Assembly: GCF_039535475.1 (NCBI RefSeq)
Contig: NZ_BAAAXG010000026.1
Coordinates: 1,054,001-1,118,000, forward strand
Direction of reading: 5' to 3'
Length of the DNA: 64,000 nucleotides
Source: Streptomyces showdoensis
Lineage (GTDB): Bacteria; Actinomycetota; Actinomycetes; Streptomycetales; Streptomycetaceae
Shown here: positions 15,384 to 24,431 of the stretch, one piece after another
How positions within the stretch are numbered: the first letter of the stretch is position 1
Layout of the letters: each line of letters opens with the position of its first letter
Made by a program: the position numbers and the translations under genes
Notes under the pieces: model-generated
What the model was told of the DNA's origin: nothing
The model's input: only the letters and a program-made list of their open reading frames with translations
The model's database searches: none

Positions 15384-16811
15384 CTACAGCTGCGTCTGGC
15401 TGCGCTTCGTCAGTCCGTACTTCTCGGCGGTCGGGTTCCACAGCCCGGCCGCCTCGCGCTTGGCGGCGCTGGCCTCGCCGCTCTTCTTGTTGGCCTCGAT
15501 CGTCTGCGAGGTCGAGCGGGCCCTGCCGCCCTTGCAGACCTTCTTGCTCTTCGCCTGGTCGGCCCAGGCCGCGTAGTGGTCGTCCGCGGAGGCCGAGGCC
15601 TGCCAGGCCTTGGTGAGGGCGGCGGTGAGCGCGCCGCTGTCCGGGATCTTGTCCACGGAGAGCGCCTGCAGCCGGGTGACCAGACCGCGCCGCTGCTCGG
15701 CGGCGCCGCGCAGGTCGCCGGCGGCCTTGTCGAGGTCGGAGCAGGTCTTGATCGCCTCGACGGAACGGATCACCGCGTCGCGGCTGTTGTTGCTGTCGGC
15801 GAGCAGCTTGTCGAGCTCCTTGGCCTGCGCCTCGGCCGGGTCGGCGGGCTTGTCGGCGGTCCCGCCGCCGGCGGACGGCGCGGAGGAGCTCGCGGCCACG
15901 TTCTGGCCGCCCTTCTGGTCGTCCTTCTTCTCGTCCCCGCCGCTGAGCAGCGCGCCCGCGCCGAGTCCGATCACGGCGCAGCCCACGACGACGGCGCCGA
16001 TCAGCGCGACCGGCGACTTCCGGCGGCGCGGCTCGGGCTCGTCGTACCCCTGCTCGTCGTAGTACGCCCCCTGGAAGCCGCCCCCGCCGTACTGCTGCTG
16101 GGGCTGCTGGGGCTGCTGCGGGGGCGCCTGCGGCGGCTGGTACGGCTGCTGGTGCAGCTGGACCGACGGCTGCTGGTGCTGCACGACGGGCGGCACGGGG
16201 GCCGCCGCCTGCTGCGGCGTCTCGCTCCGGAAGAGGCTCTCGAAGTCGGCCAGCGGCGGCCGCTCACCGGATGCGGGCGCGGCGTGCGGGGCGTACGGGG
16301 CCTGCGGCGTCTGCTGCGGCGGTACGGGCGCGATGAACTGGGTCGCCTGCATGTCCGGGCCCGGACCGGCGGGGCCCGGGGCGACCGGCGGGATCATCTG
16401 CGTCGCCTGGGCGTCGGCCACCACCGGCGGGATCATCTGCGTCGCCTGCGCGTCGGCGGCCATCGACGGCAGGTACTGCGTGGCCTGCGCGTCGGCGGGC
16501 GGCTGCGGATAGCCGTACCCCTGCGGGGCCTGGTGCTGGGCCTGCTGCGGCGCGGGCGGGTAGCCGTAGCCCGGCTGGGGCTGCTGCTGCGGCGGCGCGG
16601 GCGGGTACCCGTAGCCCTGCGGCGGCTGGGCCTGCTGCGGCGGCGGGTAGCCGTAGCCCGGCTGGGGCTGCGGGGCCACCGGCGGCTGGGCCGGGACCGG
16701 CGGCAGGTACTGCGTGGCCTGGGCGTCCGAGGAGCCGCCAGGGGTCACCTCAGGGGGGAGGGGCTGAGCGGCCGGATACTGCTGCTCCGGCCCCTGTCCG
16801 CTGTGCGTCAC
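15384..16811 (-). CDS. Q/P-rich single-pass membrane protein with repeated ATQ-x-x-PP motifs
   Basis: This 475-aa protein begins with about 260 residues of low-complexity Gln/Pro/Tyr/Gly sequence holding GYGYP repeats. It also holds DAQATQYLPP, DAQATQMIPP and MQATQFIAP motifs (about six copies). One transmembrane segment follows a PRRRKS stop (VALIGAVVVGCAVIGLGAGAL). A Ser/Ala linker and a roughly 160-aa helical extracellular domain with two Cys complete it. No family is recognised for the outer domain. The TQ-x-[LI] repeats have Leu/Ile at Thr+3, the pattern preferred by some FHA domains after phosphorylation, so the cytoplasmic part could be a kinase/FHA docking platform. That is inference. 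Confidence 0.8.
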   Translation of the reverse strand: MTHSGQGPEQQYPAAQPLPPEVTPGGSSDAQATQYLPPVPAQPPVAPQPQPGYGYPPPQQAQPPQGYGYPPAPPQQQPQPGYGYPPAPQQAQHQAPQGYGYPQPPADAQATQYLPSMAADAQATQMIPPVVADAQATQMIPPVAPGPAGPGPDMQATQFIAPVPPQQTPQAPYAPHAAPASGERPPLADFESLFRSETPQQAAAPVPPVVQHQQPSVQLHQQPYQPPQAPPQQPQQPQQQYGGGGFQGAYYDEQGYDEPEPRRRKSPVALIGAVVVGCAVIGLGAGALLSGGDEKKDDQKGGQNVAASSSAPSAGGGTADKPADPAEAQAKELDKLLADSNNSRDAVIRSVEAIKTCSDLDKAAGDLRGAAEQRRGLVTRLQALSVDKIPDSGALTAALTKAWQASASADDHYAAWADQAKSKKVCKGGRARSTSQTIEANKKSGEASAAKREAAGLWNPTAEKYGLTKRSQTQL

Positions 16812-16943
16812 CGGGACTCCTACTGATGCCTGCTGATGGACCTGCGTGCCTACGGAAGCGTCGGCTCACGCTACCGGGTGCGCCCAGCGCCCCGCACACA
16901 CGTGTGACAGAGGTGTGACGTAGGACGCCCCCGGGAGCCGTCG

Positions 16944-18326
16944 CTATGCCGCGTGCAGCTCCAGCCTCGCCCCGAACTCCCGCACCACCGCCTCCCCCGC
17001 GTACGGCTCCAGACGGTCGCGCAGGTCCTCCAGGTACTCCATGCCCCGCGAGGAGCGCAGCGTGGCGAGGAGTTCGAGGGCCCGGGTGCCCGTCTGGCAG
17101 GCCTGCTCGACCTCGCGCTGCTGGACCTGCGCCGTGGCGAGCAGCGCGAGGCCGATCGCGCGGCGCCTGGCCCGGGTCTCGGGGTGCCCGGCCAGCGACT
17201 CCCGGGCCGCCTGGGCCGCGGCCCGCGCCTGGCCGAGGTCCCGGTGGCCGTGGGCCAGCTCGTCCGCGAGGTAGGCGGCGTCGAAGTGGGCGATCCAGTC
17301 CGGGTCGTCGCCCGACTCCGGGTCGGCCTGCCCCAGGGCCTCCATCGCGCGCCCCGCCACCGGCTCGAAGGAGGAGATGTCGCCGAGCAGCGCGTGGCCG
17401 CGGGCCTCGGCCGCGAGGAACATGGCCTGCGCGCGGGGCGTCACGTGCCCCCGCGCACCCTCCTGCGCGGCCCGCGCCAGCTGGGCGATCTCGCGCGGGT
17501 TGCCGAGCTGGGCGGCGAGGTGGCTCATCGACGCGGCCAGCACGTAGCCGCCGTAGGCCCGGTCGCCCGCCGCCTGCGCGAGGCGCAGCGCCTGGATGTA
17601 GTAGCGCTGGGCGAGGCCGGGCTGGCCGGTGTCCACGGCCATGTACCCGGCGAGCTCGGTCAGCCGGGCGACCGCCGCGAACAGCTCCCGCCCGACCGCC
17701 TCCCGGTACGAGCCGGAGAGCATCCCCGACACCACGCTGTTGAGGTAGTGGACCACCACCGGCCGTACGTGCCCGCTGCCGAAGCGCCGGTCGAGGTCGA
17801 CGAGCGCGCCGGTCATCGCCCGTACCGCGGCGACGTCCGAGGGCCCGACCCGCGCCCCGGCGGCCCGTGCCACCTGCGGGTCGGCGCCGGTGATCAGCCA
17901 GTCGCGGCTGGGCTCGACCAGCGCCGAGGCGGCGACGGCGGAGCCGGACAGGAAGTCCCGGCGGCCCACGTCGCTGCGCCACAGCTCGCAGACCTGCTCG
18001 ATGGCGCCGAGGACGGTCGGCGCGAACTGGAGGCCGACGCCCGAGGCGAGGTTGCGGCCGTTGGCCATCCCCACCTCGTCGATCGTGACCGTGCGGCCCA
18101 GTTTGCGGCCGAGCGCCTCCGCGATGACGCCCGGTGCCCGGCCGCGCGGCTGCTGCCCGCGCAGCCACCGCGCCACCGAGGTCTTGTCGTACCGCAGGTC
18201 GAGGCCGCGCTCCGCGCCGACCATGTTGACCCTGCGGGCGAGGCCGGCGTTGGAGCACGCGGCCTCCTGGATGAGCGCCTGCAGCCGTTCGTTGGGCTGG
18301 CGGGCGACGAGTGGCCTGGCTGCCAT
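16944..18326 (-). CDS. NsdA-like transcriptional regulator with tetratricopeptide-like region
   Basis: This 460-aa protein begins MAARPLVARQPNERLQALI. It has an N-terminal DNA-binding-like segment (SNAGLARRVN...DKTSVARWLRGQQPRG, residues 20-60) and a DFLSG motif near residue 120. The remainder is alpha-helical with TPR-like repeats. This layout matches the Streptomyces NsdA/NsdB group of regulators of sporulation and antibiotic production. The ATG at 18326 is preceded by AGGGGG about eight bases upstream. The nearly 290-bp gap to the divergent prim-pol gene is its promoter region. No specific operator is recognised there beyond an A+T-richer stretch near 18350-18375. Confidence 0.85.
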   Translation of the reverse strand: MAARPLVARQPNERLQALIQEAACSNAGLARRVNMVGAERGLDLRYDKTSVARWLRGQQPRGRAPGVIAEALGRKLGRTVTIDEVGMANGRNLASGVGLQFAPTVLGAIEQVCELWRSDVGRRDFLSGSAVAASALVEPSRDWLITGADPQVARAAGARVGPSDVAAVRAMTGALVDLDRRFGSGHVRPVVVHYLNSVVSGMLSGSYREAVGRELFAAVARLTELAGYMAVDTGQPGLAQRYYIQALRLAQAAGDRAYGGYVLAASMSHLAAQLGNPREIAQLARAAQEGARGHVTPRAQAMFLAAEARGHALLGDISSFEPVAGRAMEALGQADPESGDDPDWIAHFDAAYLADELAHGHRDLGQARAAAQAARESLAGHPETRARRRAIGLALLATAQVQQREVEQACQTGTRALELLATLRSSRGMEYLEDLRDRLEPYAGEAVVREFGARLELHAA

Positions 18327-18615
18327 GATGACTACCCCCTGAGGCCGTGCGGTGATCAACAACAGGACTGATCAATGCCCGGCAGATATCCGGTCAATGC
18401 CGATGTGAACACGCGAAACCGGACACGTCGGTCGCGAGCGCCTCCGGGCACACGTCACACCGACGCCCTCCCGTTTCCTCCCTACCCGCCCACCGCTCCC
18501 CTGCCCCGCGCGCGCCCCCGCCCGTGCAACCGTGCGCCCCGCATGCAGGATCGATGCTCCACACCGCTCTCGGCCCCGCCCGTAACCCCAGGTGACGGCG
18601 GGAGTTGAGTTCGAC

Positions 18616-19293
18616 GTGGAAGAGACCATCGGAGTCACGGAAGCCGCACAGATCCCCAAGCAGCGAGGCGAGCAGCTGCTGGACAGCGCCGTGCGGTACG
18701 CGGAAGAGCGGCACTGGGACGTGTTCCCCGGGACCTGGCTGGAGGCGGTCGAGGGCAGGGAACGCTGCTCCTGCGGCGCGGACGCGTGCGCCTCCCCCGG
18801 CGCGCACCCCGCGCGGCCCGACTGGTCGACCCAGGCGACGGGCAGCGCCGTGGGGGCCCGGCGGATGTGGTCGAAGCAGCCGAAGGCCTCGATCCTGCTG
18901 CCCACCGGCCGCACCTTCGACGCGCTGGAGGTGTCCGAGTCGGCCGGCTTCCTCGCGCTGGCCCGCATGGAGCGCATGGAGCTGACGCTCGGCCCGGTGA
19001 CCTGCACGCCGGACCGCCGGATGTTCTTCTTCGTGCTGCCCGGCGCCGCGGCCAAGGTGCCGGACCTGGTCCGCAAGCTGGGCTGGGTGCCCTCCTCGAT
19101 CGACCTCGTGACGCGCGGCGAGGGGCACTTCGTGGCGGCCCCGCCGACCCGGGTCGGCGGCTTCGGGGCGGTCCAGTGGGCCCGCAAGCCCACGGCGGCG
19201 AACCGCTGGCTGCCGGACGCGGAGGAGCTGATCAGCGCGCTGGCCTACGCGTGCGGCCGGGAGGCCGCGGACGCCCGGGCCCGGCAGGCCTGA
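18616..19293 (+). CDS. Bifunctional DNA primase/polymerase (prim-pol) domain protein
   Basis: This 225-aa protein is a stand-alone N-terminal prim-pol domain. AVRYAEERHWDVFPGTWLEA is followed by CSCGADACASPGAHP (Cys cluster with the typical GAHP motif) and then GRRMWSKQPKASILLPTGRTFDAL. The usual helicase domain is absent, as in many chromosomal Streptomyces copies of unknown function. Proteins of this group are conserved and not plasmid-borne. I chose the GTG at 18616 (VEETIGVTEAAQ), which matches the N-terminus I recall for the family. A GTG at 18592 would add eight residues. Confidence 0.85.
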   Translation: MEETIGVTEAAQIPKQRGEQLLDSAVRYAEERHWDVFPGTWLEAVEGRERCSCGADACASPGAHPARPDWSTQATGSAVGARRMWSKQPKASILLPTGRTFDALEVSESAGFLALARMERMELTLGPVTCTPDRRMFFFVLPGAAAKVPDLVRKLGWVPSSIDLVTRGEGHFVAAPPTRVGGFGAVQWARKPTAANRWLPDAEELISALAYACGREAADARARQA

Positions 19294-19416
19294 TCCCCTC
19301 GTCGTCCGCTCTTCGGCTCCCGCCCGATCTTCGGGGCTTCCGGCCCATATGGCCGGATCAGGCGCGGCCGTAAGGTGGTGCCCGTCAGACGGGGACCATC
19401 GAAGGGTTGACGCAAC

Positions 19417-20259
19417 ATGATGCCTGACCAGGCATTTGACGGAGTGTTCGAAACGGCGGGCGACGCACCGGGATCCGGTGCGGTGCCCGCCGTTCGTGTC
19501 GAGGGGCTGTGGAAGCGTTTCGGCCAGCAGATCGCGGTGAACGGGATCGATCTCGTCCTGCCCGCGGGCAAGTTCATCGGGCTCGTCGGCCCCAACGGGG
19601 CGGGCAAGACCACCACGCTGTCGATGATCACCGGCCTGCTCCGCCCCGACCACGGACGCATCCTGGTCTCCGGCCACGACGTCTGGGCCGACCCCGAGTC
19701 GGTCGCCCAGGTCAAGGCCCGGATCGGCATCCTGCCCGAGGGGCTGCGGCTCTTCGAGCGCCTCTCGGGCCGTGAACTCCTCGCCTACAGCGGCCGGCTG
19801 CGCGGGCTGCCCGGCGCCGAGGTCGACAAGCGCGCCTCCCAGCTGCTCGACGTGCTCGACCTGGCCGGTTCGCAGCACAAGCTGGTCGTCGACTACTCCA
19901 CCGGCATGCGCAAGAAGATCGGTCTGGCCGCGGCCCTGCTGCACAACCCGGAAGTCCTCTTCCTCGACGAGCCGTTCGAGGGCGTCGACCCGGTCTCGGC
20001 GCAGACCATCCGCGGCGTCCTGGAGCGCTACACCGCCTCCGGCGCCACGGTCGTCTTCTCCAGCCACGTCATGGAGCTGGTGGAGTCGCTGTGCGACTGG
20101 GTCGCGGTGATGGCCGCGGGCCAGATCCGCGCACAGGGCCCGCTGGAGCAGGTGCGGGGCGAAGCGCCGTCCCTCCAGGCCGCGTTCCTGGAGCTGGTCG
20201 GCGCGAACGGGCGGGACGCCGGCGAGTCCCTGGACTGGCTGGGCGGTTCGGGCCGATGA
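19417..20259 (+). CDS. ABC transporter ATP-binding protein
   Basis: This 280-aa ATPase has Walker A GPNGAGKTT, the signature YSTGMRKK and Walker B VLFLDEPFEGVDP followed by the switch region SSHVMELVE. The variant signature (STGMRKK rather than LSGGQ) is typical of export-type, Bcr/Nod-like or ABC-2 systems. The first 25 residues precede the core and are acidic. Its stop overlaps the ATG of the permease by 4 bp (ATGA), so the two form a stoichiometric pair at the inner membrane. Cargo is unknown. Confidence 0.93.
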   Translation: MMPDQAFDGVFETAGDAPGSGAVPAVRVEGLWKRFGQQIAVNGIDLVLPAGKFIGLVGPNGAGKTTTLSMITGLLRPDHGRILVSGHDVWADPESVAQVKARIGILPEGLRLFERLSGRELLAYSGRLRGLPGAEVDKRASQLLDVLDLAGSQHKLVVDYSTGMRKKIGLAAALLHNPEVLFLDEPFEGVDPVSAQTIRGVLERYTASGATVVFSSHVMELVESLCDWVAVMAAGQIRAQGPLEQVRGEAPSLQAAFLELVGANGRDAGESLDWLGGSGR

Positions 20260-21869
20260 CCACCGCCGCTCCGCCCGTCCCCTCCCTGACCTCCGTCTTC
20301 GTACGGCTCAAGCTGTCGCTGCTGAAGAACGGTCTGAAGCAGTCGGGGGGCCGGACGGCCGCCTACGTCTTCTCCGTCGTCTTCGCCGCCGTCTTCGGCG
20401 CCGTACTGCTGCTCGGCTTCGTGCTGCTGCGCGGCCACACCGACGCGGCCACCGTCACGGTCCTGCTCGCCGGGATCCTGGCGCTCGCCTGGACGGTCAT
20501 GCCGCTGTTCATCGCGAGCGGCGACGAGACCCTCGACCCCTCGCGGCTCGTGATGCTGCCGCTGCGGCCCCGGCCGCTGGTCCGGGCGCTGCTGGTGGCC
20601 TCGCTGGTCGGCGTCGGCCCGGTGTTCACCCTGATCGTCAGCATCGGCGCGGTCCTGGCCCTCGCGCACGGCGCCGCCGGGACGGTCGCCGCCGTCCTCG
20701 CCGTACCGCTGGTGGTGCTGGTGTGCGTGGCGCTCTCGCGCTCGGTGGCGGCGGCCAACGTACGCCTCCTCACCTCCCGCAAGGGCCGTGACCTCGCCGT
20801 CCTGTCCGGCCTCGTGATCGCGGTCGGCATGCAGCTGGTCAACTTCGGCGCCCAGCGGCTCAGTCAGGCCGGCGGGCTGACGGCGGTCGAGCCGGCCGCC
20901 GGGGTCGTCGGCTGGCTGCCCCCGGCCTCCGCGATCTCCGCGGTGGACGCGGCGGCCCGGGGCGAGTACGCGGTGGCCGCGGCCAAGCTGCTGCTCACCG
21001 CCGCCGCGCTGGCCGGCCTGGTCCACTGGTGGCAGCGGAGCCTGGTGCGCCTGATGGTCGAGCCGGACGGCTCCACGGTCGGCGCGGCCTCGGAGCCGGC
21101 CAAGGACAAGGCCTCCTCCGGCCTGCTGGGCCGGATCCTGCCGGGCGGGCGCACGGGCACCGTGATGGAGCGCAGCCTGCGCTACATCTGGCGGGACCCG
21201 AAGACGAAGGCCGCGTGGGTGACCTCGCTGGCGATCGGCGCGATCGTGCCGGTCTTCAACGCGCTGCAGGGAACCGGCACCATCTACTTCGCCTGCTTCG
21301 CCTCCGGCATGCTCGGCATCCAGATGTACAACCAGTTCGGCCAGGACACCTCGGCCTTCTGGATGGTCGCGCAGACCATCGCGACGAAGGCCGACGCGTA
21401 CGCCGAACTGCGCGCGCGGGCCCTCGCGCTGCTGACCGTCACCGTGCCCTACACGGCGCTGGTGACGGCGGTGACGGCGGGGATGCTGGACGCCTGGCAC
21501 CAGCTGCCGGAGGCGCTGGGCGTGGCCTTCGCGCTGCTCGGCGCGATGATGGCGACGGGCGCGGTGGCCTCGGCGACCTTCCCGTACTCGATCCCGCAGG
21601 ACAGCGCGTACAAGAACGTCGCGCCGGGGCAGGGCGGGCTCGCCTGGATCTCCATCTTCGGCGGCATGGTCTCCGCGGCGGTGCTGTGCGCCCCCGTGAT
21701 CGGCCTGACGCTCTTCCTGCACCTCGCGGACCACGAGGACCTGCTGTGGCTGCTGCTGCCCGGCGGCGTGCTGTACGGCGGGCTGATCACCTGGGCCGGT
21801 CTGAAGCTGGCCGCCCCGCGGGTGTCGGGCCGGCTGCCGGAGATCCTGGCGGCGGTCAGCAAGGGCTAG
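20256..21869 (+). CDS. ABC transporter permease (ABC-2-like, large)
   Basis: This 537-aa integral membrane protein starts in the ATGA overlap with its ATPase. I count roughly ten to twelve hydrophobic segments, for example AYVFSVVFAAVFGAVLLLGF, VAVLAVPLVVLVCVAL, YFACFASGMLGI and the last near LLLPGGVLYGGLITW. A charged cytoplasmic loop (EPAKDKASSGLLGRI) lies in the middle. The two-component architecture without a substrate-binding protein indicates export. A strong hairpin follows 50 bp downstream. Confidence 0.88.
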   Translation: MTTAAPPVPSLTSVFVRLKLSLLKNGLKQSGGRTAAYVFSVVFAAVFGAVLLLGFVLLRGHTDAATVTVLLAGILALAWTVMPLFIASGDETLDPSRLVMLPLRPRPLVRALLVASLVGVGPVFTLIVSIGAVLALAHGAAGTVAAVLAVPLVVLVCVALSRSVAAANVRLLTSRKGRDLAVLSGLVIAVGMQLVNFGAQRLSQAGGLTAVEPAAGVVGWLPPASAISAVDAAARGEYAVAAAKLLLTAAALAGLVHWWQRSLVRLMVEPDGSTVGAASEPAKDKASSGLLGRILPGGRTGTVMERSLRYIWRDPKTKAAWVTSLAIGAIVPVFNALQGTGTIYFACFASGMLGIQMYNQFGQDTSAFWMVAQTIATKADAYAELRARALALLTVTVPYTALVTAVTAGMLDAWHQLPEALGVAFALLGAMMATGAVASATFPYSIPQDSAYKNVAPGQGGLAWISIFGGMVSAAVLCAPVIGLTLFLHLADHEDLLWLLLPGGVLYGGLITWAGLKLAAPRVSGRLPEILAAVSKG

Positions 21870-21916
21870 CCGGGCGACGGGGCCGGTCCCACGGGGCCGG
21901 CCGTGCGCACACGGCG

Positions 21917-21951
21917 AAGGGCCGGGTTCCTCGCGGAGGAGCCCGGCCCTT
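21917..21951. terminator. Bidirectional terminator hairpin
   Basis: A 16-bp stem (AAGGGCCGGG...CCCGGCCCTT with one G-T pair) and a GCG loop are followed by T residues on the plus strand. It separates the ABC permease from the convergent ECF41 sigma-factor gene ending at 21979. Confidence 0.85.
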
Positions 21952-21978
21952 TCGTGTGCCCGTGGGTCCGTCAGAGGG

Positions 21979-22923
21979 TCAGCGGGTCAGCGGGGTCGCC
22001 TCGCCGACGCGGGTGAGCTTGTGCGGGTTGCGGACGTAGTAGAGGCCGCTGATCCGGCCCTCCTCGGCGCGGATCGCCATGACCCCGTCGATCTCGCCGT
22101 CGGCGAGGATGACGAGCGCCGGGTTGCCGTTGAGCACGGTGGGCTGGCAGGTGACCGTGACGCCGGCCTTGGCGGAGCCGCCGAGGAACAGGCGGGTGAA
22201 CTTGTCGGAGCCGATGATCGGGCGGAGCGCGGCCCGCCGGATGCCGCCGCCGTCGCTCAGCACCACGACGTCGGGGGCGAGCACGTCGAGGAGCTGCTGC
22301 GGGTCCCGGCTCTCCAGCGCCCGCTGGAAGGACTCCAGGACCGTGCGGGCCTCCCGCACGGAGACCGTCTTGCGGGGGCGGCGGGCCTCCACGTGCTTGC
22401 GGGCCCGGTGGGCGATCTGGCGGACGGCGGCCGGGGTCTTGTCGACGGCGGCCGCGATCTCCTCGTAGTCGACCTCGAAGACCTCGCGCAGGACGAAGAC
22501 GGCCCGCTCGGTCGGCGACAGCGTCTCCAGGACGAGCATCAGCGCCATCGACACGCTCTCGGCGAGCTCGACGTCCTCGGCCACGTCCGGCGTGGTGAGC
22601 AGCGGCTCGGGCAGCCACTGCCCGACGTACGCCTCCCGCCGGCGCTTCAGCGACCGCAGCCGGTTGAGGGCCTGCCGGGTCGTGATGCGGACCAGGTAGG
22701 CGCGCCGGTCGTCGACCGTGTCCAGGTCGACCTTGCTCCAGCGGAGCCAGGTCTCCTGGAGCACGTCCTCGGCGTCGGCGGCCGAGCCGAGCATCTCGTA
22801 CGCGACGGTGAAGAGCAGGTTGCGGTGCGCGACGAAGGCGTCGGTCGCCGTGTCGGCTTCGGCCAGGTCGGCCGGTGTGTCCCCGTGATCGTTCATGATC
22901 ACATCCTGGTAGTCGTGCCACAT
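21979..22923 (-). CDS. ECF41-type sigma factor with C-terminal SnoaL-like domain
   Basis: This 314-aa ECF sigma factor has region 2 at residues 30-95 (AEDVLQETWLRW), WLPEPLL at 103-109 and region 4 at 135-185 (LSPTERAVFVLREVFEVDYEEIA). The roughly 110-aa C-terminal SnoaL/NTF2-like extension carries the ECF41 hallmarks DGGG (224-227) and NPHKL (299-303). In ECF41 factors this extension replaces a separate anti-sigma factor and tunes activity. The upstream gene is the expected oxidoreductase partner, only 6 bp away. The start may be the ATG at 22923 or the in-frame MNDHG (AGGA seven bases upstream). Autoregulation through the promoter at 24188-24214 is likely. Confidence 0.93.
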   Translation of the reverse strand: MWHDYQDVIMNDHGDTPADLAEADTATDAFVAHRNLLFTVAYEMLGSAADAEDVLQETWLRWSKVDLDTVDDRRAYLVRITTRQALNRLRSLKRRREAYVGQWLPEPLLTTPDVAEDVELAESVSMALMLVLETLSPTERAVFVLREVFEVDYEEIAAAVDKTPAAVRQIAHRARKHVEARRPRKTVSVREARTVLESFQRALESRDPQQLLDVLAPDVVVLSDGGGIRRAALRPIIGSDKFTRLFLGGSAKAGVTVTCQPTVLNGNPALVILADGEIDGVMAIRAEEGRISGLYYVRNPHKLTRVGEATPLTR

Positions 22924-22929
22924 GGCGCG

Positions 22930-24153
22930 CTAGCCCTTCCGGCCGGCGAGCGCGGGGGCGGGGACGGGGGCGCCGGCGGTCTGGAGCGCCTTGGCTCGGG
23001 CGGGCCCGCCCGAGCCGGCGTGCAGGCGGTACGAACCGGGCTTGCGGCCCTCGTCGGCCAGGTGCTTGGGGACGACCGTGCACACGGTCTCCTTGAGCTT
23101 CGCGCCCAGGCCGCCGTCGATGTGGAACCACACCGCCTCGTCGGCCCGGTTGGCGAACTGGAAGATGCCGGCGCCCCGGCCGAGGCTGATGCACTGGGCG
23201 GCGAAGTTCTGGTTGAGCGTGGCGGGCCGCTCGCCGGCGATCAGGCTGAGGACCGTGTCGGCGGCCCGCGCGCCCATCGGGATCGCGGCCTGGCAGCTCA
23301 TCCGCAGCGGCAGGCCCGAGGGCGCGGCCGAGTCCCCGGCGGCGATGACGCGGTCGTCGTCGACGCTGGCCAGCGTCTCGTCCGTGAGCAGGCGGCCCAG
23401 CGCGTCGGTGCTCAGCCCGCTGCGCGCGGCCAGGTCCGGCACGCCGAAGCCGACGGTCCAGACGGTCAGCGCGCCCGGCAGCTCGCGCCCGTCGGCGAGC
23501 AGCACGCCGTCCTCGCGCACGGCCGCCACCTTGGTGCCGGGGCCGTCGACCACGGTCACGCCGAGCCCGGCCAGCCGCTTGGCGACCGAGCGCCGGCCGC
23601 GCCGGTGCAGGTAGGGGCCGAGGACGCCGCCGCACACCAGGGTCACGGTGCGGCCCGCCTCGGCCAGTTCGGCGGCCGTCTCGATGCCGGTCGGTCCGGC
23701 GCCCACGACGACGACCGGGGCGGTGGCGGGGACGGCGTCGAGGGCCGGGCGCAGCCGCTCGGCCTCCTCCAGGGTGCCGATCGGGTACGCGAACTCGGCG
23801 GCCCCGGGGACCTTCGGGTCGGCGCTGCCGCTGCCCACCGCGTAGACCAGGTAGTCGTAAGAGAGGGTGCCGCCGCCCGCCAGCTCGACGCCCCGTCCGG
23901 GCGCGTCGATCCGGGTCGCGGAGTCGACCACCAGCCGGACCCGCTCGGCCAGGACGTCCTCGTAGGCGATGACGGCCGGGTCGGTCCCGCCGACCAGCTG
24001 GTGCAGGCGGATCCGGTGGACGAAGGAGGGGCGGGGGTTGACCAGCGTGACGGTGACGTCCTCGCGGGCGGTGAGCCGGTTGGCGGCCATGACGCCGGCG
24101 TAGCCGCCGCCGATGACGACGACGTGGGCGGGGGCGGTGGTGTGCGCGTTCAT
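22930..24153 (-). CDS. FAD-dependent NAD(P)/quinone oxidoreductase, ECF41 partner
   Basis: This 407-aa pyridine nucleotide-disulfide-type oxidoreductase has an N-terminal FAD dinucleotide fold VVVIGGGYAGVMAANRL (GGGYAG) and a second NAD(P) fold VVVVGAGPTGIETAAELAE near residue 150. Its C-terminal FAD contact region is VIAAGDSAA. It lacks the CxxC redox motif, so it resembles NDH-2 and related FAD reductases. The ATG is preceded by CGGAGGAG. ECF41 genes are characteristically linked to a carboxymuconolactone decarboxylase, oxidoreductase or epimerase (COE) gene that is their main target; this is the oxidoreductase version. A matching promoter sits 35 bp upstream. Confidence 0.93.
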   Translation of the reverse strand: MNAHTTAPAHVVVIGGGYAGVMAANRLTAREDVTVTLVNPRPSFVHRIRLHQLVGGTDPAVIAYEDVLAERVRLVVDSATRIDAPGRGVELAGGGTLSYDYLVYAVGSGSADPKVPGAAEFAYPIGTLEEAERLRPALDAVPATAPVVVVGAGPTGIETAAELAEAGRTVTLVCGGVLGPYLHRRGRRSVAKRLAGLGVTVVDGPGTKVAAVREDGVLLADGRELPGALTVWTVGFGVPDLAARSGLSTDALGRLLTDETLASVDDDRVIAAGDSAAPSGLPLRMSCQAAIPMGARAADTVLSLIAGERPATLNQNFAAQCISLGRGAGIFQFANRADEAVWFHIDGGLGAKLKETVCTVVPKHLADEGRKPGSYRLHAGSGGPARAKALQTAGAPVPAPALAGRKG

Positions 24154-24187
24154 GGTGTCTCCTCCGTGGTGGGCGGTTCGGGCACAA

Positions 24188-24214
24188 GACACCGGGGGGC
24201 CCGCTCCTGTGACA
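24188..24214 (-). promoter_or_regulatory. ECF41-type promoter (TGTCACA - 16 bp - TGTC)
   Basis: Reading the minus strand, TGTCACA (24214-24208) is followed by 16 bp and TGTC (24191-24188). The published ECF41 consensus is TGTCACA-N16/17-CGTC, so the match has only one mismatch. It lies 35 bp upstream of the oxidoreductase ATG and would drive the oxidoreductase and sigma genes. Confidence 0.75.
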
Positions 24215-24431
24215 CGTTGTGGCCCGGATCACATCCGAGGGCGTGTCACGGCGCATCGCCGGACTCTGAACGGAGGGTTCCAGTCGATCGAACTCGGGCG
24301 AGAATGCTCCAACTCGGAACATTTTCCGGATCGCCCCAGGTCAGACGGTCGTTCTCGCTTGAACCGCCATCCCATCCGAGTCGATCAAGGACCTCGCCAC
24401 ACCCCCGCACACCCGCCCCGAGCTGCCCGAA

